16,382 bases of DNA from positions 1 to 16,382 of the forward strand of contig JAICLM010000018.1 in the NCBI GenBank assembly GCA_025927435.1, in the 5' to 3' direction. The stretch comes from Thermoleophilia bacterium. GTDB taxonomy: Bacteria; Actinomycetota; Thermoleophilia; Gaiellales; Gaiellaceae. Position 1 is the first letter of the stretch, and every line of letters begins with the position of its first letter. The notes beneath the pieces were generated by a model, which saw nothing but the letters and a program-made list of their open reading frames with translations, made no database searches and was not told the DNA's origin. The position numbers and the translations under genes were made by a program. This document shows, one piece after another, positions 1 to 6,362 of the stretch.

Positions 1-216
1 CCGGAGCTCGTCCTCGCGGACGTGTCGCGCATCGATCCGGAGGAGGTCGCGGACGCGTATCCGGACATCCCGATCGTAGGCTTCACGAACCACACGGACA
101 CTTCCGGGCTCCGTGCCGCGCATGCCGCCGGATTCGACCAGGTGCTCGCAAAGTCGGCCCTCGGAGACCAGCTCGGCACCGTCGTTGCGGAGCTTGCGGG
201 CCCGACTGAGGCCTGA
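1..216 (+). CDS. Receiver-like domain protein, C-terminal part (5' end outside window)
   Basis: The frame is open from base 1 and ends at TGA 214-216, giving 71 residues; the true start lies outside the window. A GTG at 22 is in frame but falls within the fold. The visible part looks like the second half of a response-regulator receiver: a beta strand ending in Asp7 (motif LVLAD), a strand with Thr29 (IVGFTNHTD), and a third strand with Lys51 (VLAKS), spaced like the phospho-acceptor Asp, Thr/Ser and Lys of CheY-like domains. No output domain follows, so it is either a stand-alone receiver or the C-terminal receiver of a larger protein. Partner and function cannot be told from this fragment. 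Confidence 0.6.
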   Translation, partial: PELVLADVSRIDPEEVADAYPDIPIVGFTNHTDTSGLRAAHAAGFDQVLAKSALGDQLGTVVAELAGPTEA

Positions 217-219
217 CGG

Positions 220-255
220 TTGACTGCGCAGCCGCTCACGACGGCTATCTACAGT
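220..255 (+). promoter_or_regulatory. Putative ferredoxin promoter
   Basis: TTGACT at 220-225 resembles a -35, and TACAGT at 250-255 fits the actinobacterial TANNNT -10. The -10 ends 8 nt before the GTG at 264, which would give a nearly or fully leaderless mRNA. The 24-nt gap between the boxes is too long for a canonical pair. Either the -35 pairs with the alternative CTATCT at 245-250 (19 nt), or the -10 acts alone. Confidence 0.4.
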
Positions 256-263
256 AGGGCGCA

Positions 264-569
264 GTGACGTACATCATCGCCGAGCCGTGCATCGACATCA
301 AAGACCTCTCCTGCGTGGACGTCTGCCCCGTCGACTGCATTCATCAGGCCGACCGGATTCTCGTCATCGATCCCGAGGAGTGCATCGACTGCGGGGCCTG
401 CGAGCCGGAGTGCCCGGTCGAGGCGATCTTCCCCGAGGACGCACTGCCGGACAAGTGGAACGCGTTCGTGGAGATCAACTACGCGTACGACAAGGGGATG
501 GACGTCGTGAACCAGCTCACGCAGAAGTACGCGGACGAGAACAACGTCCAAAACGAGCCGATCGACTAA
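264..569 (+). CDS. fdxA: 7Fe ferredoxin ([3Fe-4S][4Fe-4S])
   Basis: Small cytosolic electron carrier of 101 residues, the usual size of actinobacterial FdxA and close to Azotobacter FdI. Cysteines are at 9, 17, 21, 25, 40, 43, 46 and 50. By analogy with FdI, C9, C17 and C50 would bind the 3Fe-4S cluster, and C21, C40, C43 and C46 (CIDCGAC) the 4Fe-4S cluster, with C25 as the extra free cysteine. The acidic C-terminal tail of about 45 residues is normal for the family. The start is GTG at 264, because the conserved TYIIAEPC begins immediately. It precedes the VOC gene by 30 nt and may share its transcript. Redox partners are not identifiable; the FAD oxidoreductase two genes downstream is only a positional candidate. 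Confidence 0.93.
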   Translation: MTYIIAEPCIDIKDLSCVDVCPVDCIHQADRILVIDPEECIDCGACEPECPVEAIFPEDALPDKWNAFVEINYAYDKGMDVVNQLTQKYADENNVQNEPID

Positions 570-599
570 TCGACGGCGCGCCGGGTAAGAGCGCCTGTC

Positions 600-1301
600 G
601 TGAACCCGAAGACCCTCGACCACGTTGCCTACTGGCTGGCGGATCGCGACGCCGTCGCCGACTTCGCCGTCCGGCATCTCGGGATGCACGTGATCGACCG
701 CACGGACGCGTTCACGCTCGTCGGCGCCGACGCGCGGCGCGGGAAGCTGACGCTCTTCGCCGCCGACGGCCCGCGGGAGCGTGGCGCGCTCGAGCACGTC
801 GCGCTCCGAGTGCGAGATCTCGAGCGGGCGCTGGCCGAGCTGCCGGACGGACTCGAGGTCGATCGGCGGCGCGACGGCGAGGCGTACTTCGAGCTCGGCG
901 AAGGAGTCGCGCTCGGCCTCGTCGAGACGGACACCGATCTCGACTACGACCTCGACCACGTCGCGCTCCGCTCGGCCGATCCGCAGGCGACCGCGTCGGA
1001 ATACGGATCGTTGGGCTTTCGCGCCGCGGCGCCGGGCCGCTCCAACTGCCCGCGGGTGGAGGTGGGCGGCGCCTGGATCGAGTTCCAGCCTGGAGAGCCG
1101 GGCGCGCCGGAGCAACCGCTCCTGAACCATCTCGCCGTCCTCGTCGACTCCGCGGACGAGCACGAGGCTGCGGCCCGGGACCTCGGCGTCGAGATCGACA
1201 GCGTCGTCGACGCCGCGAACACGCTCGCCGTCTTCGTCTGGGGCCCGGAGCGCGTGCGGATCGAGTACGTCGAGCACAAGCCGACGTTCTCGCTGACCTG
1301 A
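600..1301 (+). CDS. Two-domain VOC (glyoxalase/dioxygenase fold) protein
   Basis: A 233-residue protein made of two vicinal-oxygen-chelate domains (about 3-112 and 116-226). Candidate metal ligands recur at module starts, in LDHVA (H8), LEHVA (H66), LDHVA (H120) and LNHLA (H177), with acidic residues late in the modules (E109, E161, E222 in RIEYVEH). This layout occurs in extradiol dioxygenases and other two-domain VOC enzymes, but the sequence does not fix the reaction. The start is GTG 600, six residues before the first module. It lies 30 nt after the ferredoxin stop, and its own stop is one base before the next gene, so it is probably co-transcribed with both. A catabolic or detoxifying enzyme is plausible; the substrate is unknown. 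Confidence 0.8.
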   Translation: MNPKTLDHVAYWLADRDAVADFAVRHLGMHVIDRTDAFTLVGADARRGKLTLFAADGPRERGALEHVALRVRDLERALAELPDGLEVDRRRDGEAYFELGEGVALGLVETDTDLDYDLDHVALRSADPQATASEYGSLGFRAAAPGRSNCPRVEVGGAWIEFQPGEPGAPEQPLLNHLAVLVDSADEHEAAARDLGVEIDSVVDAANTLAVFVWGPERVRIEYVEHKPTFSLT

Positions 1302-1302
1302 C

Positions 1303-2289
1303 TTGCTCGTAACGGTTGCCGGAGCGGGGATGGCGGGCCTCGTCGCGGCCGCGCGCCTGCGCGAGCTCGGGCACGAGCCGCGCGTGCTGGAGAAAGGCAC
1401 GCGCGCGGGCGGCTCGATGCTCCTCTCCTCCTGCGTCGTATGGCGGCACCTGGAGTGGGACCGCTTTCGTGAGGAGTGCCCGGACGGCGACGGGGCGCTG
1501 CAACGGCTGATCTGGGAGCGGCTCGACGACGCGCTCGGCTGGCTCGAGTCGCTCGGGGCGGAGCCTGTCCGGCGCGACACCGAGAACCCGCTCACCACCG
1601 GACGGCGCTACGACCCCCGCGCGCTGACGAGGCTGCTGGCGGAGGCGGCCGGCGAAGTCGAGCTCGAGACGCCGCTACCGAAGGAGGCCGAGCCGCCGTT
1701 GCTGCTCGCGACCGGCGGCTTCCCGGGCCGGCTCGCCCGCGAGCGCGGGCTACTCCTGCGGGCGAACCCGTGGAGTGAGGGCGACGGCCTCGACTTCGCG
1801 GTGGCCAGGGGCGCGGGGACCACCGCCGGCATGGACGAGTTCTACGGCCGGGTCATGCCGGCACCCCCGGCGCGGATCCGCGAGGAGGACTTCGTCCCGC
1901 TCGCCCAGCTCTACGGCCGCGAAGCGCGCGTCTTCACCGACGACTGGCGCGAGATCACGCCGCAGCGGGTCGCGTGGCACGAGAACGATCTCGCGCAGCT
2001 CGTCGGCCCGCGCGCGTGGTACGTCGTAGAGGAGACGAACTACCGGATCGAGGCCGCGCGCGCCGCGGGAGCCACCGTCGCCGGCCGCGAGGAAGGCATC
2101 GCCGTCCACGTGGCCGCTGCGGTGACGCACACGATCGGCGGTCTCCACGTGAACACCGACGCCCGAGTGATCGGCACCGACGGAATCTGGGCGGCCGGTG
2201 TCGACGCCGGCGGCGTCGCGACCGGCGGCTACGCGAGCGGCCTCGCGCAGGCGCTCGTGCTCGGGCTCGCGGCGGCGGAGTCGATCTAG
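1303..2289 (+). CDS. Compact FAD-dependent oxidoreductase (fumarate reductase/KstD-like fold)
   Basis: A 328-residue flavoprotein. The N-terminus carries the dinucleotide motif GAGMAG (7-12), with the ribose-binding Glu30 at the end of the second strand (RVLEKG). A second FAD motif, LLLATGG, follows near 132-138. The C-terminus has the family signature THTIGGLHVN, followed by GIWAAGVDAGG and a glycine-rich GGYASGLAQAL helix. These features match the FAD_binding_2 group (fumarate reductase, 3-ketosteroid dehydrogenase), but members usually have 450-570 residues, so the substrate-capping domain is much reduced. The start is TTG 1303, one base after the VOC stop; no better codon lies before the Rossmann strand. 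It converges on the 64-residue gene, sharing the tetranucleotide CTAG. Substrate unknown. Confidence 0.8.
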   Translation: MLVTVAGAGMAGLVAAARLRELGHEPRVLEKGTRAGGSMLLSSCVVWRHLEWDRFREECPDGDGALQRLIWERLDDALGWLESLGAEPVRRDTENPLTTGRRYDPRALTRLLAEAAGEVELETPLPKEAEPPLLLATGGFPGRLARERGLLLRANPWSEGDGLDFAVARGAGTTAGMDEFYGRVMPAPPARIREEDFVPLAQLYGREARVFTDDWREITPQRVAWHENDLAQLVGPRAWYVVEETNYRIEAARAAGATVAGREEGIAVHVAAAVTHTIGGLHVNTDARVIGTDGIWAAGVDAGGVATGGYASGLAQALVLGLAAAESI

Positions 2290-2480
2290 CCGGCGAGATA
2301 CGCGCAGACGCGGCGGTCGCCGGGAAGCGGCGAGGGCGCGAGCTTCGTCACGCGCAGCTGCTTGCCCTCGACCTCCACACTGGAGCCGACCGAGGGAGCC
2401 TCGCCGTCCTGCTCCACCAGCTCGTAGCCGGAGGGCTTCCAGACGAAGAGAAGATGCTGCTGCGCGCCGGCGCCGTCCAC
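2286..2480 (-). CDS. Small conserved-looking protein (64 aa), third gene of two-component operon
   Basis: A short reading frame ending at TAG 2288-2286, starting at GTG 2480, 11 nt after the kinase stop. The product has a composed sequence: hydrophobic LLFVWKPSGYEL, an acidic stretch, then LRVTKLAPSPLPGDRRVCAYL. It reads as a small beta-rich domain with no signal peptide and no membrane segment. The frame stays open upstream to the kinase stop, and the residues there (IFAAV) would fit a strand, so a non-standard ATC start at 2492 is possible. I recognise no named family. Position and strand suggest co-transcription with the regulator and kinase, but a role in that signalling is unsupported. 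Confidence 0.6.
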   Translation of the reverse strand: MDGAGAQQHLLFVWKPSGYELVEQDGEAPSVGSSVEVEGKQLRVTKLAPSPLPGDRRVCAYLAG

Positions 2481-2491
2481 AGCGGCGAAGA

Positions 2492-3181
2492 TTAGTCGTC
2501 GCCGGTTGGCTGCCCGCGCAGTTCGAGGCTCATCGTCGTGCCACTGACGTCGTGGTCGAGCGTGAGGTTCGCCCCGAGGGTGCGTGCCCGCTCGCCCAGA
2601 ACCTCGAGCGCTCGCCGTCGCCGCTCGGTCGGCGCGTCGTCCCTGATCACGAGCTGCAGTGTGCCCGGCACCTCGGCGGTGGCCGCGACCTCGAAGCGAG
2701 AGGGAGGACCGCGCCGGATCGCCTCTTCGAGCGCTTCGCGCACGATCTGGTACAGCGCCGCCTGCGTCCGCTCGCCGAGCGAGTCGATCAGGCCCACGTC
2801 GAGCGTGACCTCGATCCGGTGCTCGCGGCCGCGGGACTGCGCGAGCGCGTCGACCGCGGCGACGAAGCCGTGGTCGCGCAGCGCCACCGGCTCGAGGTTG
2901 AAGGAGAGGTCGCGGAGCTCGCCCACCGTCGTCCTCGTGCGGCTCAGCGCCCGGCCCATGATCTCGCGAGCCTGCTCATGCTCGCCGCGGCTGATCAGGT
3001 CGAGCGATGCGTCGAGCATGAGCGCCACCCCGGCGAGCGACTGCACCGGGCCGTCGTGGAGGAAGAGCGCAATGCGCCGGCGCTCGTCCTGTTCCGCGGC
3101 GAGCACCTGCTCGGCCGGCTCGCCGACGCCCTCGGCGATCGTCTCGCTCTCCGTGATCGGACTGGGCGTGGTGGGCTTCAC
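2492..3181 (-). CDS. Soluble sensor histidine kinase, HisKA_3 (NarL/DegS) type
   Basis: A 229-residue cytosolic kinase with no membrane segment. The dimerisation and phosphoacceptor motif is ERRRIALFLHDGPVQSL with His42. A helical hairpin (about 45-95) and an ATPase-like domain (about 115-225) follow. The N-box region reads REALEEAIRRG at 148-158, where relatives have EALxNAxxHA, so the Mg-binding Asn is replaced by Glu153. The G1 box (DDGxG) is reduced to DDAPT at 181-185. Nucleotide binding may therefore be impaired. The GTG start at 3181 directly follows the stop of the response regulator, implying translational coupling and a cognate pair. The first 25 residues are low in structure, with no recognisable sensor domain; the signal is unknown. 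Confidence 0.85.
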   Translation of the reverse strand: MKPTTPSPITESETIAEGVGEPAEQVLAAEQDERRRIALFLHDGPVQSLAGVALMLDASLDLISRGEHEQAREIMGRALSRTRTTVGELRDLSFNLEPVALRDHGFVAAVDALAQSRGREHRIEVTLDVGLIDSLGERTQAALYQIVREALEEAIRRGPPSRFEVAATAEVPGTLQLVIRDDAPTERRRRALEVLGERARTLGANLTLDHDVSGTTMSLELRGQPTGDD

Positions 3182-3811
3182 TTAGTCGATGATCGCCTCG
3201 CGCAGCGCGATCGCGACTGCCTGCGTGCGCGTGTCGGCCTCGAGCTTGGCGAGGATGTGGCGGACGTGGCTCTTCACCGTCTCCTGGCTGATGAAGAGCT
3301 GCGTGGCGACGTCGGCGTTCGACATCCCGTCGGCGAGGAGCTGGAGAATCTCGCGCTCCCGCCCGGTGAGCATGTCGTCCTTGTCGCGCCCCGTCAGGAA
3401 CGCGGGCATGAGCGCGGGGTCGACGTACCCCTCGCCGCTCGCGACCTTCTCGATCGCGCGCAGAAGCGTCTCGTGCGGCGCCTCTTTCAGGACGTAGCCC
3501 TTCGCGCCCGACTCCAGGCCCCGGCTGAGCAGGCTGCGCTCGCTGTAGGCGGTGAAGATGAGGACGGAGCTGTCGGGCACCTTCGCCATGAGAGCCTGCG
3601 TCGCTTCGAGCCCGTCCATGCCGGGCATGCGGACGTCCATGATCACGACGTTCGGGCGGCGCCGCTCGGCGAGCGCGACCGCGGCCTCGCCGTCGGCCGC
3701 CTCGCCGATGACGCGGATGTGCGGCGCCCGGCTGAGCGAGAGGCGAAGCCCCTCCCGCACGACCTCGTGGTCGTCGACGATCAGGCAGGTGATCTCGGAG
3801 GCGGCGGCCAC
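3182..3811 (-). CDS. NarL/FixJ-family response regulator
   Basis: A 209-residue transcription factor. The receiver domain (about 6-122) has acidic residues D13-D14, phospho-acceptor D59 (VVIMDVRMPG), T87 (IFTAY) and K109 (GYVLKEA). A short linker leads to a LuxR-type helix-turn-helix (about 145-205) with LTGREREILQLLADGMSNADVA and the recognition region ETVKSHVRHILAKL. All key residues are present, so it should be phosphorylatable and DNA-binding. The start is GTG 3811, three residues before the first receiver strand. A TATGAT box ends 9 nt upstream. It is the first gene of a leftward operon with the kinase and the 64-residue protein. Target genes are unknown. Confidence 0.94.
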   Translation of the reverse strand: MAAASEITCLIVDDHEVVREGLRLSLSRAPHIRVIGEAADGEAAVALAERRRPNVVIMDVRMPGMDGLEATQALMAKVPDSSVLIFTAYSERSLLSRGLESGAKGYVLKEAPHETLLRAIEKVASGEGYVDPALMPAFLTGRDKDDMLTGREREILQLLADGMSNADVATQLFISQETVKSHVRHILAKLEADTRTQAVAIALREAIID

Positions 3812-3820
3812 GGCCGGGAG

Positions 3821-3826
3821 ATCATA
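3821..3826 (-). promoter_or_regulatory. Putative -10 (TATGAT) of the two-component operon
   Basis: TATGAT read leftwards lies 9 nt before the GTG at 3811, in the 31-nt gap after the radical SAM stop. No good -35 is visible; at 17 nt spacing the hexamer is TATGTG. The position implies a leaderless or near-leaderless mRNA independent of the upstream gene. Confidence 0.45.
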
Positions 3827-3842
3827 GATCGGCCGTCCGATA

Positions 3843-4742
3843 TCACATAGCTGCGATCTGGAGCTGCTCGGCTTCGGGAGCAGGCTCGAGCCGGATCCGC
3901 CGCCGGTCGCGGACGCCGTGGCTGCGGGCGAGCTTGCGCACGCGCTCCCGCACCGGATCGGTCTCGCGGCGCGGCAGATAGGCGCCGCGGCTGTACAGCC
4001 GCTCGTACTCCGGGAGCAGCTCGGGCCAGTCGCGCTCCAGCGCGGCGAGAAAGTGCTCGCGCGTCCCCACCCGCAGGTAGAGGAGGTTCGCCCAGATCCC
4101 GGTGGCTCCGGCCGCGCGCGCCTCGCGGACGACCTCGGCGAGCAGCTCGGGCCGGTCGCTCAGCCCCGGCAGGATCGGCGCCATCCCCACCCGGGCGTCG
4201 ATCCCTGCGTCCACGAGGCGCGAGAGCGCGCGGAGCCGCTGACGCGGCGGCGACGTGCCCGGCTCGGTGCGACGCCAGATCTTGTGGTCAAGCGTCGGGA
4301 CGGAGAACGTGACGGACACGGCCGCGCGGCGCGACGCCTTCGCGAGCACGTCGACGTCGCGCACGATGAGCGGCCCGCGCGTGATGATCGAGAACGGGCT
4401 CGCCGCGTCAGCGAACGCCTCGATGCACGCGCGCGTGAGGCGATAGCGGCCCTCCGCCGGCTGGTACGGATCTGTCGCAGCGCCGATCGCGACGGGCTCG
4501 TACTGCCACGACGAACGGGCCAGCTCACGCCGGAGCACCTCCGCGACGTTCGTCTTCACGCGGATGCTTGCCCCGTAGCGGTCGTCCCACGGCCTGTCCG
4601 CACGCGCCTCGAACGCGCGGACGTAACAGAACGTGCAGCGGTGCGCGCAGCCCATGTACGGGTTGAGCGACCAGGCGAACGGCATGCCGCGCACGCGGTT
4701 GAGGGCGCTGCGGCACGGCTCCTCGCGGTACTCGGCTCGCAT
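3843..4742 (-). CDS. Radical SAM protein, spore-photoproduct-lyase/Rv2578c-like family
   Basis: A 299-residue radical SAM enzyme. The cluster motif is C32-AHR-C36-TF-C39-Y (CX3CX2C), preceded by the family-typical SLNPYMGC. Further family features are IGAATDPYQPAEGRYRLTR, SIITRGPLIVRDVDVL, VSVTFSVPTLD and MAPILPGLSD, tracing the partial TIM barrel. Relatives include spore photoproduct lyase and mycobacterial Rv2578c; the former repairs UV-damaged thymines. The C-terminal arginine-rich stretch (DRRRIRLEP) could contact nucleic acid, which is inference. ATG 4742 follows a TATCCT -10 by 6 nt, and a perfect LexA-type box abuts that -10, which supports a DNA-damage-inducible role. It is a single-gene unit, divergent from the CNNM-domain gene. 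The substrate is not established. Confidence 0.88.
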   Translation of the reverse strand: MRAEYREEPCRSALNRVRGMPFAWSLNPYMGCAHRCTFCYVRAFEARADRPWDDRYGASIRVKTNVAEVLRRELARSSWQYEPVAIGAATDPYQPAEGRYRLTRACIEAFADAASPFSIITRGPLIVRDVDVLAKASRRAAVSVTFSVPTLDHKIWRRTEPGTSPPRQRLRALSRLVDAGIDARVGMAPILPGLSDRPELLAEVVREARAAGATGIWANLLYLRVGTREHFLAALERDWPELLPEYERLYSRGAYLPRRETDPVRERVRKLARSHGVRDRRRIRLEPAPEAEQLQIAAM

Positions 4743-4748
4743 CCCCGG

Positions 4749-4754
4749 AGGATA
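4749..4754 (-). promoter_or_regulatory. Putative -10 (TATCCT) of the radical SAM gene
   Basis: TATCCT read leftwards ends 6 nt before ATG 4742, the same spacing as in the transketolase promoter. There is no Shine-Dalgarno in the gap beyond CCGGGG, so the mRNA is probably leaderless. The LexA-type palindrome lies one base upstream of this box. Confidence 0.5.
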
Positions 4755-4755
4755 G

Positions 4756-4769
4756 CGAACGTACGTTCG
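4756..4769. promoter_or_regulatory. LexA (SOS) box, CGAAC-GTAC-GTTCG
   Basis: A 14-bp perfect palindrome containing GAAC-N4-GTTC, the core of the LexA operator in actinobacteria and Bacillus (Cheo box). It sits between the -10 of the leftward radical SAM gene and the presumed -35, where a bound repressor would block RNA polymerase. It is about 30 bp upstream of the candidate -10 of the rightward CNNM-domain gene, so an effect there is less likely. Confidence 0.75.
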
Positions 4770-4797
4770 TGAGGACGGAGGCCGCCGACTGCGTCCC

Positions 4798-4803
4798 TAT
4801 ACT
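4798..4803 (+). promoter_or_regulatory. Putative -10 (TATACT) of the CNNM/CBS gene
   Basis: TATACT matches the -10 consensus at five of six positions, but no convincing -35 lies 16-18 nt upstream. A transcript from here would have a leader of about 50 nt that includes a good Shine-Dalgarno. Confidence 0.4.
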
Positions 4804-4848
4804 CCGGCCGGAGAGTTGGACGAGAAACCTCCTAGTACCTGCGCCCTC

Positions 4849-4855
4849 GAGGTGA
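4849..4855 (+). promoter_or_regulatory. Ribosome binding site of the CNNM/CBS gene
   Basis: GAGGTGA is a seven-base match to the anti-Shine-Dalgarno, 7 nt before GTG 4863. It fixes that start over the out-of-frame ATG at 4854, which reads only three codons before TGA. Confidence 0.65.
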
Positions 4856-4862
4856 TGAGGGC

Positions 4863-6191
4863 GTGACACTCCTCTTCGAGCTGATCGGGGTCGCGCTCCT
4901 GATCCTGCTCAACGCGTTCTTCGTGGCTGCGGAGTACGGCCTCGTCACCGCGCGCCGTACACGGATCATCGAGCTCCAGCACCAGGGGAACCGTCGCGCC
5001 CGCGACGTCCTGCGGATCACCGGCGACCCCGGCCGCTTCATCGCCGCGATGCAGCTCGGCGTCACTCTGACGTCCCTGGGCATCGGCGCCCTCGGCGAGG
5101 CGACGCTGTCGCGCGAGTTCGACAAGTGGATGTCGACGGCGCTCGCCATCCTCATCGCGTACGCGATCCTGAGCTTCTTCCACGTCGTCTTCGGCGAGCT
5201 CGTGCCGAAGGGGGCAGCACTTGGCCACGCGGAGGGGACTGCGCTTTCGGTCGCGATTCCCGTGCGCGCGTTCATCGCCGTCTTCCGTCCGGCGATCTGG
5301 GCCCTTCAGGCCGCGACGGAGGTGTTCCTCCACTCGTTCGGGCTCGAGCCGCCGGGCGCCGAGCGCGAGGTTCACTCCGAGGCCGAGCTGCGCATGCTCG
5401 TCTCCCGCTCCACCCAGCAGGGGCAGATCGAGGAGGGCGAGCGGGAGATGATCGACAAGGTCTTCGTCTTCGGCGACAAGGACGTCGCCGACGTCATGGT
5501 CGCGAAGCCCGACGTCGCAGCGGTCTCGGTCGACATGCCGCCCGAGGAGGCCCTCGCCGTCGTGCTCGACTCTCCGTACACGCGGTACCCGGTGTTCCGC
5601 GAGTCGCTCGACGACATCGTCGGCGTCCTCCACGTGCGCGACCTCTTCAAGGCGATCCACGACCGCGGGCTGGGCGGCCTCGACCTCGAGTCGTTGCTGC
5701 GGACCCCGTACGTCGTTCCCGAGACGAAGGACCTCGCCTCGCTCCTGCAGGAGTTCCGGCACACGAACAGCCACTTCGCAGTCGTCGTCGACGAGTACGG
5801 CGCCATGGCCGGCATCGCGACTCTGGAGGATTTGCTCGAGGAGATCGTCGGCGAGATCGAGGACGAGTTCGACGTGCCCGAGGAGCCGGTCGAGCAGATC
5901 GGCGAGGACTCGTACCGCGTCGACGGGATGTTCGCGATCGACGAGTTCAACGAGCGGTTCGGCACCGAGCTGCCGGACGAGGACTTCCACACCGTCGCCG
6001 GCTTCGTCTTCGGCCAGCTGGGGCGGGCGCCGGAGCCGGGCGACGACGTCTCCTACGACGGGATGCGCTTCGACGTGCTCGAGGTGGAGGGCAACCGGAT
6101 CGAGCGGATCGCGGTCACGTTCGAGGAGCGCCCGAAGCCCCGCCGCGACCCCGGCGACCCCGACCTTGCCGACGAGGACGAGCTCGAGTAG
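4863..6191 (+). CDS. Hemolysin-family/CNNM-CBS-CorC transmembrane protein
   Basis: A 442-residue membrane protein with the full family layout. The CNNM (DUF21) domain (about 1-185) has a first membrane helix (3-28) ending NAFFVAAEYGLV, further helices near 60-80, 90-115 and 125-150, and the hallmark GELVPK (111-116). A tandem CBS pair follows (about 205-330), with YPVFRESLDDIVGVLHVRDLF and HFAVVVDEYGAMAGIATLEDLLEEIVGEI. A CorC_HlyC domain (about 345-425) follows, with DSYRVDGMFAIDEFN and FHTVAGFVFGQLGRAPEPGD. Family members are implicated in Mg/Co efflux or Mg homeostasis; the hemolysin label is historical. The C-terminal tail is very acidic. Length and domains look intact. It is probably monocistronic; the next gene is 171 nt away with its own ribosome binding site. 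Confidence 0.93.
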   Translation: MTLLFELIGVALLILLNAFFVAAEYGLVTARRTRIIELQHQGNRRARDVLRITGDPGRFIAAMQLGVTLTSLGIGALGEATLSREFDKWMSTALAILIAYAILSFFHVVFGELVPKGAALGHAEGTALSVAIPVRAFIAVFRPAIWALQAATEVFLHSFGLEPPGAEREVHSEAELRMLVSRSTQQGQIEEGEREMIDKVFVFGDKDVADVMVAKPDVAAVSVDMPPEEALAVVLDSPYTRYPVFRESLDDIVGVLHVRDLFKAIHDRGLGGLDLESLLRTPYVVPETKDLASLLQEFRHTNSHFAVVVDEYGAMAGIATLEDLLEEIVGEIEDEFDVPEEPVEQIGEDSYRVDGMFAIDEFNERFGTELPDEDFHTVAGFVFGQLGRAPEPGDDVSYDGMRFDVLEVEGNRIERIAVTFEERPKPRRDPGDPDLADEDELE

Positions 6192-6217
6192 GCGTACTCC
6201 TCAGCGCGAGCCTTGAA

Positions 6218-6343
6218 AAGCAACCGCGACATTGCTTAGGTCTGCGATGTAAGTGCCGGGTCGGGGTCTCTCTGGGGTTGACATCGCCGAGCGGTTTCGC
6301 GGTGGAGCCGAAGTCCGATGCTCCGGGCCCGGTCGGGTCTAAT
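6218..6343 (+). promoter_or_regulatory. Upstream region of the secreted-protein gene (weak promoter candidates)
   Basis: The 171-nt gap (6192-6362) is the longest non-coding stretch. It holds a short inverted repeat AAGCAA/TTGCTT (6218-6223 and 6232-6237, 8-nt loop), too weak for a terminator. TTGACA at 6278-6283 is a perfect -35 but has no acceptable -10 at 16-19 nt. TCTAAT at 6338-6343 is -10-like but lacks a -35. A promoter is expected here because the gene has its own strong ribosome binding site, but I cannot place it. Confidence 0.25.
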
Positions 6344-6350
6344 CACGATC

Positions 6351-6357
6351 AAGGAGG
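6351..6357 (+). promoter_or_regulatory. Ribosome binding site, AAGGAGG
   Basis: A consensus Shine-Dalgarno 5 nt before ATG 6363. It decides this start over the in-frame ATG at 6318, which would add 15 residues ahead of an otherwise normal signal peptide. It is the strongest ribosome binding site seen in the window. Confidence 0.85.
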
Positions 6358-6362
6358 AGCAG

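Noticed and set aside
2198..3850. Long plus-strand open frame (about 550 codons) across the two-component genes
   Set aside because: Antisense shadow of the response regulator and kinase, with Arg/Ala/Glu-rich composition and no domain; the minus-strand proteins have intact motifs.
4797..5990. Long open frame on the minus strand opposite the CNNM/CBS gene (about 400 codons)
   Set aside because: It mirrors a clearly recognisable protein on the plus strand, is dominated by Arg, Glu, Asp, Leu and Val patterns typical of antisense GC-rich frames, and has no family motif.
6218..6237. AAGCAA/TTGCTT hairpin as terminator of the CNNM gene
   Set aside because: The stem is only 6 bp with an 8-nt loop and no T-tract; too weak to call.
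6278..6283. Perfect TTGACA as a -35 for the secreted protein
   Set aside because: No acceptable -10 lies 16-19 nt downstream, so I list only a weak upstream-region entry.
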